NCBI RefSeq assembly: GCF_032854445.1
Contig: NC_088296.1
Location: forward strand, 246,001 to 310,000
Direction of reading: 5' to 3'
From: Liolophura sinensis
Lineage: Eukaryota > Mollusca > Polyplacophora > Chitonida > Chitonidae
Length of the DNA stretch: 64,000 bases
The position numbers were made by a program, and so were the translations under genes. The notes under the pieces were generated by a model, which was not told the DNA's origin, ran no database searches, and saw only the letters and a program-made list of their open reading frames with translations. This document shows positions 21,501 to 31,439 of this stretch, one piece after another. The stretch's first letter is position 1. Each line of letters starts with the position of its first letter.

Positions 21501-23901
21501 ACACCTCTCCAGAGACATACAGTACACAAGCACCCTTGGCTTTTACCTCCAACATTTAGACCATTCCCTGATCTATTACATAGCCCACATCAGCTCTCAA
21601 TTCCGCTTAATAAATTCCATTGTGCTTCATACAATACAATTCCCCCTTATTTGCAAATCTATTTACATACAAACCTTGTTTTATTTAAAAAAGAAACAGC
21701 ATACAATATGTTCTTTTTGACATTACATGTTGCTACTTTATTGCTTTAATCGGACCGAGGGGCGCCACTGAGCATAATAAAGCTGTTGAACTCAGGATCT
21801 AAAACTTTAGCAGATCTGGCAGCATGAGGTGGATTTGAATACCTGATCACAGTTCCTAAGGGTGGTTTGGGTCTTAGGTAACGTCTGTAGTAGAGGCAAC
21901 TGATCTAATGTTAGAGATTGTGACTAACATCCTTGACTTACCTGCAAAAACTCCACGTCCATTGATGCTAATAAATCATTGGAAGCCTGTACCATCCTCT
22001 CCATTTCCTGAGCCTGTAGCTGTAAATGTTTGAGTATGGCGCTGCACTCGACACTCCACTGTGAATAGCGGGTCCTTATGCCATCTAAGGTGTGTTGTCT
22101 CCAGGCTTGTAAAGCTTCCAAGGCTGCACGGTAAGCCTTTTCTACTTCCTGAGTGTGAAGTTCCTGGCTTTCCTGCCAAACAGAAAATTCGTTTATTACC
22201 TCACCCACACCTTTAGAACTGCGTGTTCAAGAAGTTATATATGTATGTGTAAAAGGGTGAACTATACGCGCCACATAACCATGTGTCTCCGGGGTTGAGG
22301 GGATTTCCCTTTAATCCAGTGATGTACATGCCAGTCTCCACTCAAAACCCCAAAGGTACGTCGGTCAACCTCTGTAAGGGTTGTGCCATCAAAACTGCTG
22401 CTCCGAGCATGGTGAAGCCTTAGATGCTTCCAACCTCAGACACCTGGGGCTGGTTCAAACACGAACATTGTCGCCCCATCAGATCAAATGGTGACGTGTA
22501 TATATTATATATATTATTATGATATCGCGTGATTGGCAATGATATATCAAATGGAGTTGTCTGAGGTGGGCATATCGCGTGTGTCACTGAGAAGAAATTC
22601 ATAATAATGATACGATAGTCTGATTTAACTCTTTCATTGTAATCTACATATATAATATGTGACAGAATAAGCTTTAATAGCAATATTCTACATAGTCAAA
22701 ATGAGCCACAACAACATGAGACTGAACAGGTGTCATGGAAAATACAAACCTGTATCTTACTGTGCAGCCTCAGAACTCCTGACAGTGATTCCTTAGTTTC
22801 GCCTAAGACTTTCTCCAGTTCATTAGTCCTGCTCAAAACAGCTGGCTGTAATGGAAAAAAAAAACGCTACATTACAAAATCCGCCTTTCAAATGACTCAC
22901 TAAAGTACAGGACAAAATGTCCCATTCTTCACTACACATCATAAATTTTAGGTCAGTAAACAGTTCCAAATCAAGCAATATTTATTTTAATTATCGACTT
23001 ATATACTAGCATGGTACACGATTTAGATAGTGATTTAAGTTATTCGCCAAGAACATTTCTTGCTTCTTTCTCACATCATTGAAAACTGTTTATCACTTTT
23101 GTTTGCATGATTCCAAAGTAATTATGAATTTACACAATTTCTTAGTTTTTCGTGGTCGTTTTGGGAAATGACCACACGAGCATTGACTCCATTTCGGTTG
23201 ATGGCTTATATATGAATATCTTTTCGCATTACCTTGTCATTCTCAGCTGCAGATGGTATATCCCGCATAGCGTGTCCTTGATGCTCAACCACACACCCCA
23301 TACAGATCACCATCCGACACGGTTCACAGTACAAGCCGAATGGCTGACCATGTCTCGCACACGACGGCTGCTGGGTTGATTGGTGGTCCCTGCTGACTTG
23401 ACCCTGTGAGGTTTCCTGAGAGAGGTACTCCAGGGGCGAAATCAGATGGTGACGTTTCAGAGGACCCCTCATTGGGTGACAAAGAGCAAGACATTCCTGA
23501 CAGTAGAACACACCACAGTTGGTACAAAACTTCACAGCTCTGACGTGATTACCTTCCTCACACAGAGAACAATATGGGATGTCATCCTCAACCTTTACAC
23601 CAGATGAGAACCTCTCTACAATTTCTGCCAGCTGAAAGTTGGGAGGCAGACCAGCCACACCTTTTCTCCCCAGACTGGTCGGTGCCCGACACACAGGGCA
23701 TGCTATCAGCTGATGAACGTCCTCATACCCAGTGCTGCCGGAGCTCTCGTCTGTCTGTACATGTTTGAACTTGCCAGCATACGAATCAATGCATTCCCTA
23801 CAGAAACAGTGCTGACAGGGTAGCATTACTGGTTTCCGGAATGTTTCCGTGCATATCGAACAGGTGAGAACATCATCCCGCTTCTGCATGCTTTCGGCCA
23901 T
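15001..23901 (-). CDS. TRIM E3 ubiquitin ligase, RING-BBox1-BBox2-CC-PRY/SPRY (unit 1)
   Basis: This is a tripartite-motif protein of 596 aa. RING E3 ligases of this class transfer ubiquitin via the RING and recognise targets via the C-terminal PRY-SPRY (B30.2) domain, often in cytoplasmic innate immunity. Coding exons on the minus strand are 23901-23233, 22845-22750, 22172-21942, 21447-21425, 21167-20980 and 15584-15001. All introns are GT-AG and all phases agree. The RING ligands are C14, C17, C29, H31, C34, C37, C68 and C71. B-box 1 spans about 111-152. B-box 2 has C181, H184, C192, C195, C200, C203, H207 and H210. The coiled coil spans about 224-332 and the SPRY about 403-596. The start is the first ATG after a 3' splice site 19 nt upstream. 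The last intron (5.4 kb) holds a SINE and the 42-bp minisatellite. No gene name is assigned because C-IV TRIM orthology cannot be judged here. Confidence 0.88.
16381..16637 (+). mobile_element. tRNA-derived SINE in TRIM intron 5 (unit 1)
   Basis: The head ggggactccgtggttcagttgg contains a polymerase III A box, and gagttcaagtc is a B-box-like word about 65 nt later. The family body follows, ending at agtgaaatattcttgagtac and ggcgtaaagcacaaaaaatt. The full-length element is antisense to the TRIM gene. It is shared with unit 2, so it predates the duplication. Confidence 0.85.
16895..20690. repeat. 42-bp minisatellite in TRIM intron 5, about 90 units (unit 1)
   Basis: The consensus unit is ctcacattag/cctgtgtctt/ctgtgcacac/cctactgtat/aa (42 bp). 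Because 42 is divisible by three, the minus strand stays open and reads as a 14-residue repeat of the type YTVGCAQKTQANVR. Unit variants (VRY, VSY, RKY, TRY, LSY and ASY starts) are ordered rather than random. A ten-unit block of 420 bp recurs at 17923, 18343 and 18763. The array lies wholly in the intron between TRIM exons 5 and 6. Exon 5 cannot read through into it because stops intervene. Confidence 0.95.
20980..21167 (-). CDS. TRIM copy 1 exon 5 (188 nt, linker)
   Basis: This exon enters in phase 2 after a strong polypyrimidine acceptor (ctcctcttctcgcag) and leaves in phase 1 at a GTAAGT donor. It encodes a charged helical linker (TDDQLNGIRSELEKHEVSRQ…) between coiled coil and SPRY. The other two frames hit early stops, which fixes the phase. 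Confidence 0.85.
21425..21447 (-). CDS. TRIM copy 1 exon 4 (23-nt microexon)
   Basis: A 23-nt microexon encoding GSTDFTK plus two bases of the next codon. It lies between a strong acceptor (tgtttgttgacag) and a GTATGT donor. It is the only segment I found between exons 3 and 5 that has good splice sites and supplies the required phase change from 0 to 2. Length and position match the 23-nt exon of vertebrate TRIM-SPRY genes. Confidence 0.78.
21942..22172 (-). CDS. TRIM copy 1 exon 3 (231 nt, coiled coil)
   Basis: Exactly 231 nt, phase 0 to phase 0, between a tttggcag acceptor and a CAG|GTAAGT donor. The 77 residues carry heptad-like spacing (ELHTQEVEKAY…LEALQAW…LKHLQLQAQEMERM), the main body of the coiled coil used for antiparallel dimerisation in TRIM proteins. 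Confidence 0.9.
22750..22845 (-). CDS. TRIM copy 1 exon 2 (96 nt, coiled coil)
   Basis: Exactly 96 nt, phase 0 to phase 0, between a ttacag acceptor and a CAG|GTTTGT donor. It encodes 32 residues rich in L, E, K and S (…SRTNELEKVLGETKESL…), the start of the coiled coil. The nucleotide sequence is identical in the unit 2 copy. Confidence 0.88.
23233..23901 (-). CDS. TRIM copy 1 exon 1: RING, B-box 1, B-box 2
   Basis: The exon has 223 codons and ends in phase 0 at GACAAG|GTAATG. The start MAESMQ lies 19 nt after a polypyrimidine-AG acceptor (23922-23921), so an upstream noncoding exon is implied. It carries the complete C3HC4 RING with a long insertion between C37 and C68, a C-x2-C B-box 1, and a canonical B-box 2 (C-x2-H-x7-C-x2-C-x4-C-x2-C-x3-H-x2-H). 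Confidence 0.93.
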
Positions 23902-23920
23902 TATTAGTTGATTTTTTTTC
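23902..23920 (-). promoter_or_regulatory. TRIM copy 1 5' UTR segment after a 3' splice site
   Basis: Nineteen nucleotides between a cgtttttgttgcag acceptor and the ATG show that the message has an upstream noncoding exon. Candidate exons are those ending at 25913, 27024 and 33341. Confidence 0.65.
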
Positions 23921-24738
23921 CTGCAACAAAAACGGTAAATCGCTCAGACGGGCACCTATAAGAATGTTCCTATTTACAAAAATATTAACGTTCAAGACAC
24001 CACAAAACCTCCATCTGTTCCCGTGTTCCCACAACACACTAAGTACAGTACTTTTGATCGCTATTCTCCAATTCTCGTTTAAGAAGCATTAAAGTGTCTA
24101 TACATGCACGAGGAGAGTATGCAAACCTCGCTTTCCTGAGAAGGAATCCATTCTGTTCAGTTAGAAATTTGGCCATTCTTCCTTTTATTGCGCTTTTTGG
24201 CAAAAATCTGGTCAGGCTAATTTGTGCAGAGGTGTTTTATAGTGATATTTCAAAGAGATATAGCTCCAATCCATAATTAGCAAGTCTGTGTGCAAAAACG
24301 AGATTATCGCTATTTAAATGTATATTTTTTAGGAAAGCCTGTTGACTACAGTGTTTATGATGGTAACTTCACCCTATATGCTGTATAATAATTGGGCCAA
24401 ACCTCTGGAATATCTCTATCTGCAGAAGTTTATACAATATATAATATATATAATAAACACGACATTACTAAGAGTGACACGAGCATTTCTTACTTATATT
24501 AAAACAGTTATAAACCAAGGTCAAATTTTGTATTCCAGCTCCCAATGTTTTTTTATGTTATTGTCAGAAATCACAGAAGTAAAGACTACAATACACCTGC
24601 TTATCAATCAAAACGATTAAACCGTAAAATGTTGACATCGTTCCAACGTGTGAAGTACATGACCGATTAGATACAGTGCTATAACAGGGACAGCCTGTCA
24701 TAGCACCGTATCAACTCAAAGACTGGATTGGAGATATG

Positions 24739-24994
24739 TTTATTTATTTAATTGGTGTTTCATGCCGTGCTCAAGAATATTTCACTTATACGACGGCGAG
24801 CAGCAATATAGTGAGAGGAAACCCACCACCATCCGCAGGTTGCTTCCAGGCCTTTCCACGTACGGCTGGGGGGGGGGGGGGGGGGGGGGGAGCCGGCATG
24901 AGCTGGACTTGAACTGACAGCAATCGCATTGGTGAGAGGAAACTGGGTCACTGCGCTGCGCTAGCGCGCAAACCGACTGAGCCACGGAGCCCCC
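24739..24994 (-). mobile_element. tRNA-derived SINE (unit 1)
   Basis: On the plus strand it begins with the tail tttatttatttaattggtgt and ends with gactgagccacggagcc, the reverse complement of the tRNA-like head. A run of 23 G (24868-24890) has expanded inside it; the unit 2 copy has no such tract. Confidence 0.85.
24868..24890. repeat. Poly-G tract inside SINE
   Basis: This is a run of 23 guanines where the unit 2 copy reads a normal gccggggaga. It is a post-duplication expansion or an assembly artefact. Confidence 0.85.
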
Positions 24995-25389
24995 TGCCCC
25001 CCACCCCCTTTGGAGATATGTAACCCATGTACACTGTGGAAGTAGGTCAGCGTCCATTCTATCTGCACACAAACAACTCGAGCTAATATACATGGAGTAT
25101 ACGTCTGTCCTGACTAGCTTAGGTGTGTCAAGTTACACACCCCATTATTGGTAATCAATGGGCGAGGTTGTAGTGTTTGCTGAGTGGCACGTTAATAATC
25201 CATGTAGCCTTTCAGTTCTGTTACATTGAAAACCCTGTCTGCAGTTCAGTGCATACCTTAGGTTTGAGCTCGCCTCCAAGTCGGGAGGCCTTAGACCTGA
25301 GTCGCGTCATACCAAAGACTTCGAAAATGGTATTTCTTACTCTTCAGCTTGGGATATGAGAACATGTAGGCCTACATCCCAACCATGAT

Positions 25390-26110
25390 TTCTTTACTGT
25401 TACAATTTTTATATTTGGAGCAGAAAGGCGAACGTTGTAAGTAAACACACAGCGTTCCATACATGTCGGTTGCTCTGGTTATCTACATGAATGTAGGCCC
25501 AACCCCAGACAACACGTCAGTGGCAAGCAACGACCTTCAGCAAAACCCTACATAATGCTTCTCAAGTTCAAAGCTTCAGAAAAATATATTAATAACGTAC
25601 TATCGCCCTGTTTATATTGTGAAAAGATCGACATAACTGGACAGTATGAACTTGCCCCTAATTCAATTAGTCGTTTTCCTTGAGAAGAAAATATTCCAAC
25701 TGTTTATAGACAGTGTCAGAGTTTCACACACAGATCGAGAGTAGAGTCTATACAGTGACACACACCATTAATCGTACGTCGACTTCGTGAGGATGAGCAG
25801 ACCATTTACATTCTGTATGAGAGCTGGTCACACGATTAAGTAAAGACAACTCCCTCACCTGATAGAAATATCCCGATATAACAACAGGCCTAACCCATCT
25901 TACAAGACTTACCTGTCGACACTATTCCCATCGTGTTTCACCACTTGACAAAACTGTGCAGATTGAAACAGAAACTACTTGGTTCCGAGAAATAGGTCAT
26001 CCGAGCAGGGGAGTTCAATCCCTCAGTATGCTTGTACACATTTATACTACATGACATTTCCACAATTGTAGCACATTTCCCTCAACAACTCAAGACTGTG
26101 CACATAATCT
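25390..26110 (-). repeat. Promoter/first-exon module B, unit 1
   Basis: This shares with module A the words ttatatttggagc, gaacgttgt, gacaacacgtcag, ttcagca, aaggtcaaagc-like, gaagatcgacataa, tagagtctatac, the acttacctgtcgaca donor and the aggggag-tt…ccctca word, in the same order. The related stretch continues leftward to about 24140, beside TRIM exon 1. Confidence 0.65.
25913..26046 (-). promoter_or_regulatory. Candidate first exon and TATA box B of TRIM copy 1
   Basis: TATAAAT (26046-26040) lies 127 nt from a CAG|GTAAGT splice donor (exon end at 25913). The exon between them lacks a conserved ATG frame. It is the donor-bearing module nearest to the TRIM 5' UTR acceptor at 23920, giving a first intron of about 2 kb. 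It is conserved at 56872-57005. Confidence 0.5.
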
Positions 26111-26220
26111 TTAAAATTATGGGCATGGCAATGGCCGTTATTTACATAGTACGGCTTTAACTGCAACTGATCGGATGGCTCACAGATCAACGGTCATATC
26201 AGTTTACTTTAACAATATTA

Positions 26221-26460
26221 TTTACTTATTTGGTTAGCGTTTTACGCCACACTTAAGAATATTTCACTTATACGACGGCCGCCAGCATTATAGCGGGAAA
26301 AAACCGGGGCCCGATGGAAGCCCGGGACCATCCGCATGATGCTTGCAGACTTTCCCACATGCGGCTGGAGAGGAAGCTAGCACGGACTGGACTTGGGCGG
26401 TAGGCTTCTTTGCCATTGTTCCGTGCTCGTGTGCTAATAATCTCGGCCACTGAAGCCCCT
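26221..26460 (-). mobile_element. tRNA-derived SINE (unit 1)
   Basis: Tail and body words tacgccacac, atatttcacttatacgacgg and ccgccagcattatag are followed by a degenerate head ending ggccactgaagcccc. It sits between modules B and C and is shared with unit 2. Confidence 0.8.
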
Positions 26461-26559
26461 TTGAGCAACTGATATAGGCTATCACACAACACACGGACTG
26501 GCGTACAGGGATTAGGTGAACGATTATACACGTATAAAATGACTTTTTTTATTGTCACA

Positions 26560-28080
26560 CTTTTTTTTTATATTTACACGTTGTAAGTAAATGAACAGCG
26601 ATCCATACAGGCATGATATCCGCGCTATGTGTGCCATAGGCAGCACGTCACCGCCAGTAATTGACCTTCAGCACAACTGTAAAATGCTTTTCAAGGTTAA
26701 AGCTTCACGACCCCAAATTAATAACGTAATATCGCCCTGTTAGAAGATCGACACAATCAAACAGTATAAACCTGAACAAAAATCAGTCGTTTTTCTTGTT
26801 ACGCAAATATCGACGGTTTTAGGTTCACACACAGGCTAGCATGGCTGATGTTACAGTCTTGAAAGAAAAAGTCCCATTCGTATATCTACGTTGTGTCGAT
26901 TTGAGGACGAGCAGACCAATTAAACTGTGTCTGACAGTGGGTGACACGATCAAGTAAAGACAACTCCTTAACCTGACAGATCGTTTCCATCCAAACTACA
27001 TATAATCGTCTCACAGAGCTTACCTGTCGACACAAATCCCACATGGTTTCACAACTTGGTGAAACTGAGCAGATTGGAATAGAAAATACTTAGTTCTGAG
27101 AAATGCACCTGATCTGTACAGGGGAGGTAAATCCCTCAGTATGTTTGTACACATTTATACTCTGTAACATCTCAAGAATGGTTTCTTCAACTCGTCATTA
27201 GCTTAAGGCCCATCCGTGAATGTCACACTTCAACGAACAATCAGTTTCCCACAAAATTACTTCAGTAAATGGGTTCAAATCATTTATATTTGTTATCCTG
27301 TTTAGGTTCAAAGCGAATACATTGGAAGTATAGTTGAGAAATGTCGGATGGATGTTCTCAAACCAGTATAATGAGAATAGGCAATAGCTACAATAGTTGC
27401 CCACTTGATTCAAGCGGCATTACCCTCGTGGGGTCTCCAGGCCGAAAAGAATACGACCTCAGTCTGCTTGGCAAGCTTGTCGTAAAGGGCGCCTAACCTA
27501 GAGCTCTACCGTGAGGCCTCGGTGAAATATACACTCACATCTCCTATATTTGTGTGAGGGACCATAGAGGAATAAGCCTACCTGTTTGCCCTGGGTTGCG
27601 ACCCTTACTTGAAGAGAACGGTCTTGCGAGATTTTCAAGTCCAACACTTCACTTCGGCTCTTCTTTAGAGACTGAAGATCGGGTTGGCCCAGTTTGACTA
27701 ATCGGTTGGAGCAGATATGCTCCGAACTAAAATCACAAGGGTGTGTAAATGTCAAGCGATACGCAACATAAAAAAGACAATGATACTTATCGCCATTTGA
27801 TAACCCCTCTTTTCCTCAGTCGATCTCTACACCGCCAAAGTAGATCTGTACAAACCTAATATGTTTTGCCTGTATTAAGACAATAAAACGTTAAAATTGC
27901 GACGAAGCGTGTATGACCTTCTCTATGGACTGTCTTCTCTTTATAAAAGAGAAACAGGTCATTAACTCAAAAGAAACGACTCAAAAAGCACGTCACCGTA
28001 TCTCTTTGGCGAACAGTGTCCGGAAAACTTCATTCGCCAGTGTGGAGAGTATCAACAGGTGTTGACACTCAAATATCACT
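26560..28080 (-). repeat. Promoter/first-exon module C, unit 1
   Basis: This is a third member of the A/B family within the unit, sharing cgttgtaagtaaa, cagcacgtcaccgccagta, gaccttcagca, gaagatcgacaca, the gcttacctgtcgacaca donor and ggggaggtaaatccctcagt. Its far part (27420-28080) also matches the far part of module A (ggcccagttt, ccgaact-aaatc-caaggg, and the tgtc-ggaaaact-atttgcca-type words). Confidence 0.65.
27024..27159 (-). promoter_or_regulatory. Candidate first exon and TATA box C of TRIM copy 1
   Basis: TATAAAT (27159-27153) lies 129 nt from a CAG|GTAAGC donor (exon end at 27024). The intervening exon aligns with those of modules A and B, including the gatttacctcccct word. It is conserved at 58053-58188. 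Confidence 0.45.
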
Positions 28081-28216
28081 GACTTGCCGATGATTGGTTA
28101 CGGTAAACCTAAAACAATATCTGTGAAAGAATTAACTAACTTGTTAATAATTCTACATCTGCATCTGACTGTACACTCAGTCAAGACATCGCTGGACTAA
28201 GTTTTTATAATATCTC

Positions 28217-28474
28217 GGGGCCGAGGAGGTTAGTGTGTCAGTGCGACGCCTTGGCACAGTGGGATCTCACCAACGCGGCCGCTGTGAGTACAAATCCAGC
28301 CTAGGCCGTCTTCCTTTCGGCTCATACGTGAGAGGGTCTGACTGCAACCTGCGGATGGTCGTGGTGTCCCCCGGGATCTGCCCAGTTTCCTCCCACCATA
28401 ATGCTGGCGGTCGTCATATAAGTGAAATATTCTTGTGTCCGGAGTAAAATACCAATCAAATAAATAAATAAATT
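28217..28474 (+). mobile_element. tRNA-derived SINE, full length (unit 1)
   Basis: The head is ggggccgaggaggttagtgt, the body has gtgagtacaaatccagcc and ccaccataatgctggcggtc, and the tail is accaatcaaataaataaata. The head is more diverged than in the other copies. Confidence 0.8.
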
Positions 28475-28639
28475 CATTAAACATCTCCAGCGCAATTATC
28501 AAAAGCTTTACCTAGAGCAATAACATTGTTTTGCTGCAGGACGTCCTAAATCTTTAGTTATTAGCACTGAAAATGCTGACCAATTCTCCACATTATGATC
28601 AAAGACTAAAACTTCATTTTCCCTGTTCTTTACCCCCAG

Positions 28640-30250
28640 GGTGGGCTTTATTATATAGATTTGTGGTCGCATAGAACGTGTGGTCATAGTAATATTTATT
28701 ATAAGTTTCTAACCCATTTGTCACCTGAGCCACTGGAGAGTCTTTTGGGCTTGTTTAATCATGATAATTGGAATAGTGGTAAGTTTTCCACCCTCATGAA
28801 GGGAGGCGTGTATTATCCCGGTTCTAAAACCGGGTAAGGATCATAATGAACCGTCTAGTTAACGTCCCATAGCTCTTATCAGCGTAGTTAAGAGTATGGA
28901 ACGAATAATAAATGATAGATTTCTTTGGTATTTAGAAACCAACAATTTACCGTCTAACATTAAATGTGGTTTTCCTCAAAGTCAATCTAAAGTTTGTTGA
29001 ATTGAAACTTTTAATCGTAATGATAAAAAAGATAATGAACAAAACGTGTCACTATTTTTCGACCTTGAAAACGTCACCGAACTACGACGATGCCTGGAAA
29101 TAAGGTGTTTTAAAAGGCCTCTCAGATATGGGACTTATCGCTTATGATTATTTATCAGAGCTTTTATCTTATCGTCAGCTATCGTCAGTTTAGGTTTTTG
29201 ATGAGCAAAAATTACCGTATTCCAGGGTAGCATACTGTCACCAACACTATTTGCCTTCAAACTTAATAGCTTGTGAAAAACTTAAACATGTGGTACAGAA
29301 GGTTCTTTATATGTACAGTTGATGATTTCCGTATATGCTACCGTTCTAAAATATGAATAACATCGGCAAGACTGCTGCAGTTTTCTCTCAATAATACCAA
29401 GAAATGGGCAGTTGAACATGATTTTAGATTTTCTACATCTAAAACCATCGATATGCATTTTTATTGTAAATGGATCTTCATTTCGACTTCAAAATTTTAT
29501 GGTAAACCAGTGAAAATTGAGATCTGAAAACAGATTTTCAGGAGTCATAGATGATAGCAAATTCCTCATTTCCCTAAATGTTAAAATGCTTAAAGCTAAA
29601 TGAAAAAATCTATGCGTCGAAACAGACATTTGTATGCCAGCCGTCAACCAAGATGGACATTCGAGGTCAACAATCGTAAGGCCAATTCCCAAAACGACGT
29701 ATAAGTAAGGATCTGAACATAATTAAGGTCGTACATAGCAAAGTCTAGTCTTGACTTATGTGCTGAGCGGTCAGTTTTATTAAATTTACATCGATCTTTT
29801 GTGAGGCCTAAATTGACCTTGGTTCCATCATTTACGGTTCCGCCAGGAAATCGTATCTAAAAATGTGCGATCCTGTCCATGACCAGGGTTTGAGGCTCAG
29901 CCTTGGTGCCTTTAGAACCTCACCCGTAGAGAGTTTATACGTTGCGGCTAACCAATCTTTAGTATACAACAGGTGTGTACAGTATACAGTCCATGTGCTA
30001 CAAAGCCTAAAGCACATCCAAGAAGCCTTGCCTACGACTACAATGTGTAAATATATGCAGAGAGATGATTTGATACTCGTGTGCAGTAATTTATTTAGAA
30101 GCTAACGTCAAACAAGAGAATATAGTTCGTGGGTCTTTTCCGGAATTTCCTTCTCAGCTTCTTCCAAAACCTAAATAAATATCTGATCCAGGTAAACATA
30201 GGAAATCAGATAGAAATCCTCTTATAATTCAGTTTTTAAGGGACAACTAA
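28640..30250 (+). mobile_element. Decayed Jockey/CR1-like LINE ORF2 (unit 1)
   Basis: Plus-strand translation gives an ordered but broken reverse transcriptase: IPVLKPGKDHNEPSS, SMERIINDRFLWYLETNN, SLFFDLEN, QGSILSPTLFA, a TVDD in place of the YVDD catalytic motif (29314-29325), and near the C-terminus GLRLSLGAFRTSPVESLYV. Stops and frameshifts lie between the blocks, so it is inactive. The same family is present on the minus strand at 39500-41230. Confidence 0.75.
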
Positions 30251-31060
30251 TTATAGACCAGTAACGTCTAATATATAACAGTTAACATCACTACAACCTC
30301 TATTATATCTGTTCGAAATATTATTATTCCCGACAGTTATGTGATACATTTTGTGAGAAAACGACCGATGGTACATTCCTGAAACTTTAGAACGTTTTAG
30401 GAAAGTATCTGAAGTTGTGCTTTTTGACATTTGGTGACATTTGGTCGACTGACTTAGAAGTCATATTGGATTTCTGTTAAACTAAACAAATCTTCCTCTC
30501 CAGAACCACTGATTCGATAGAGCTGAAAATTAAACTGCATTTGCACAAAGCCTAGGGACATCCAGGGTGATAACGAAAACTTTCTCGTTTGACAATTGTA
30601 CAAGCTCGCTGTTGGGTGAAAATGTCTTGTGACACAAAACCAGACAGAACGTGAAATAAATCAGACGTTCAGGAAACCCACAAAGAGCTCAAAATGTATT
30701 AGAAGTACGTACAAGACACCCATAGTGAAGACAAAACACATCCGACATACATGTACAAAAAACCCAAAAGGGAATACAAGATGAATACTATTGTTTGTTG
30801 TTTTACTGCTTATTAATATGGAAACAAACAAAAAAAGGCACATGGCCATTTGTGTTGAAGTGATCATGTAATATCTGTAACAACCTAAGGGCCTTACATG
30901 TTCAGTTACTCAGTTTCCTCCAGAAGAGGTTTCCACCCGTCAGCATAATTTTGTACACAGTTTTATGAGGTAATCAAAAAAAGTCTTCAGATACGAAGTA
31001 TCAATCTAACCGGAAAAGATTTATTTCTTTTAAAAGCTAACTTGTTTTAGTTCACCCATA
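30250..31060. other. Unit-end DNA, no gene recognised (unit 1)
   Basis: This is AT-rich sequence after the LINE with only short open frames. It is co-linear with 61552-62272 of unit 2, up to the word aaccggaaaa where the unit 2/unit 3 junction cuts in. Confidence 0.45.
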
Positions 31061-31439
31061 TAATTGCATTTTTTATTTTCTGTCATAAAACCACCCTTCA
31101 AATGATGATAAAGTATTACAGCGTCTGCTAACACAGTATCCCTTTCTCCAAGAAACAGCTGATTCATGTGAAGTAAGTTTGTACGGTGAGGAGGTTCAAT
31201 ATATAATCGTTAACTTTCAGTTATTTATACCATTTTCCAACTTATGTATCTTATAAAAGCGACATACATTCTTCAGTAATCCATTAAAGGTAGTGCCCAT
31301 TTTTCAGAGTGAGTTACCTCCCAAAACATTTCCAACCATATATGTAGGTAACATATAATACTTTTTGTTACTATTGCAATGTTCCTTCAAAAAGCATTGT
31401 AAGACCTATATCAGTGTGTGTGCCTCGCCTCCCTTGTAG

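Noticed and set aside
21853-21894. A 42-nt segment with acceptor-like and donor-like ends as TRIM exon 4
   Set aside because: It would leave phase 0, which puts exon 5 into a frame with an immediate stop. The 23-nt microexon at 21425-21447 has better splice sites and gives the required phase.
24782-25093. Proline-rich frames near 24870
   Set aside because: Created by the poly-G expansion inside a SINE.
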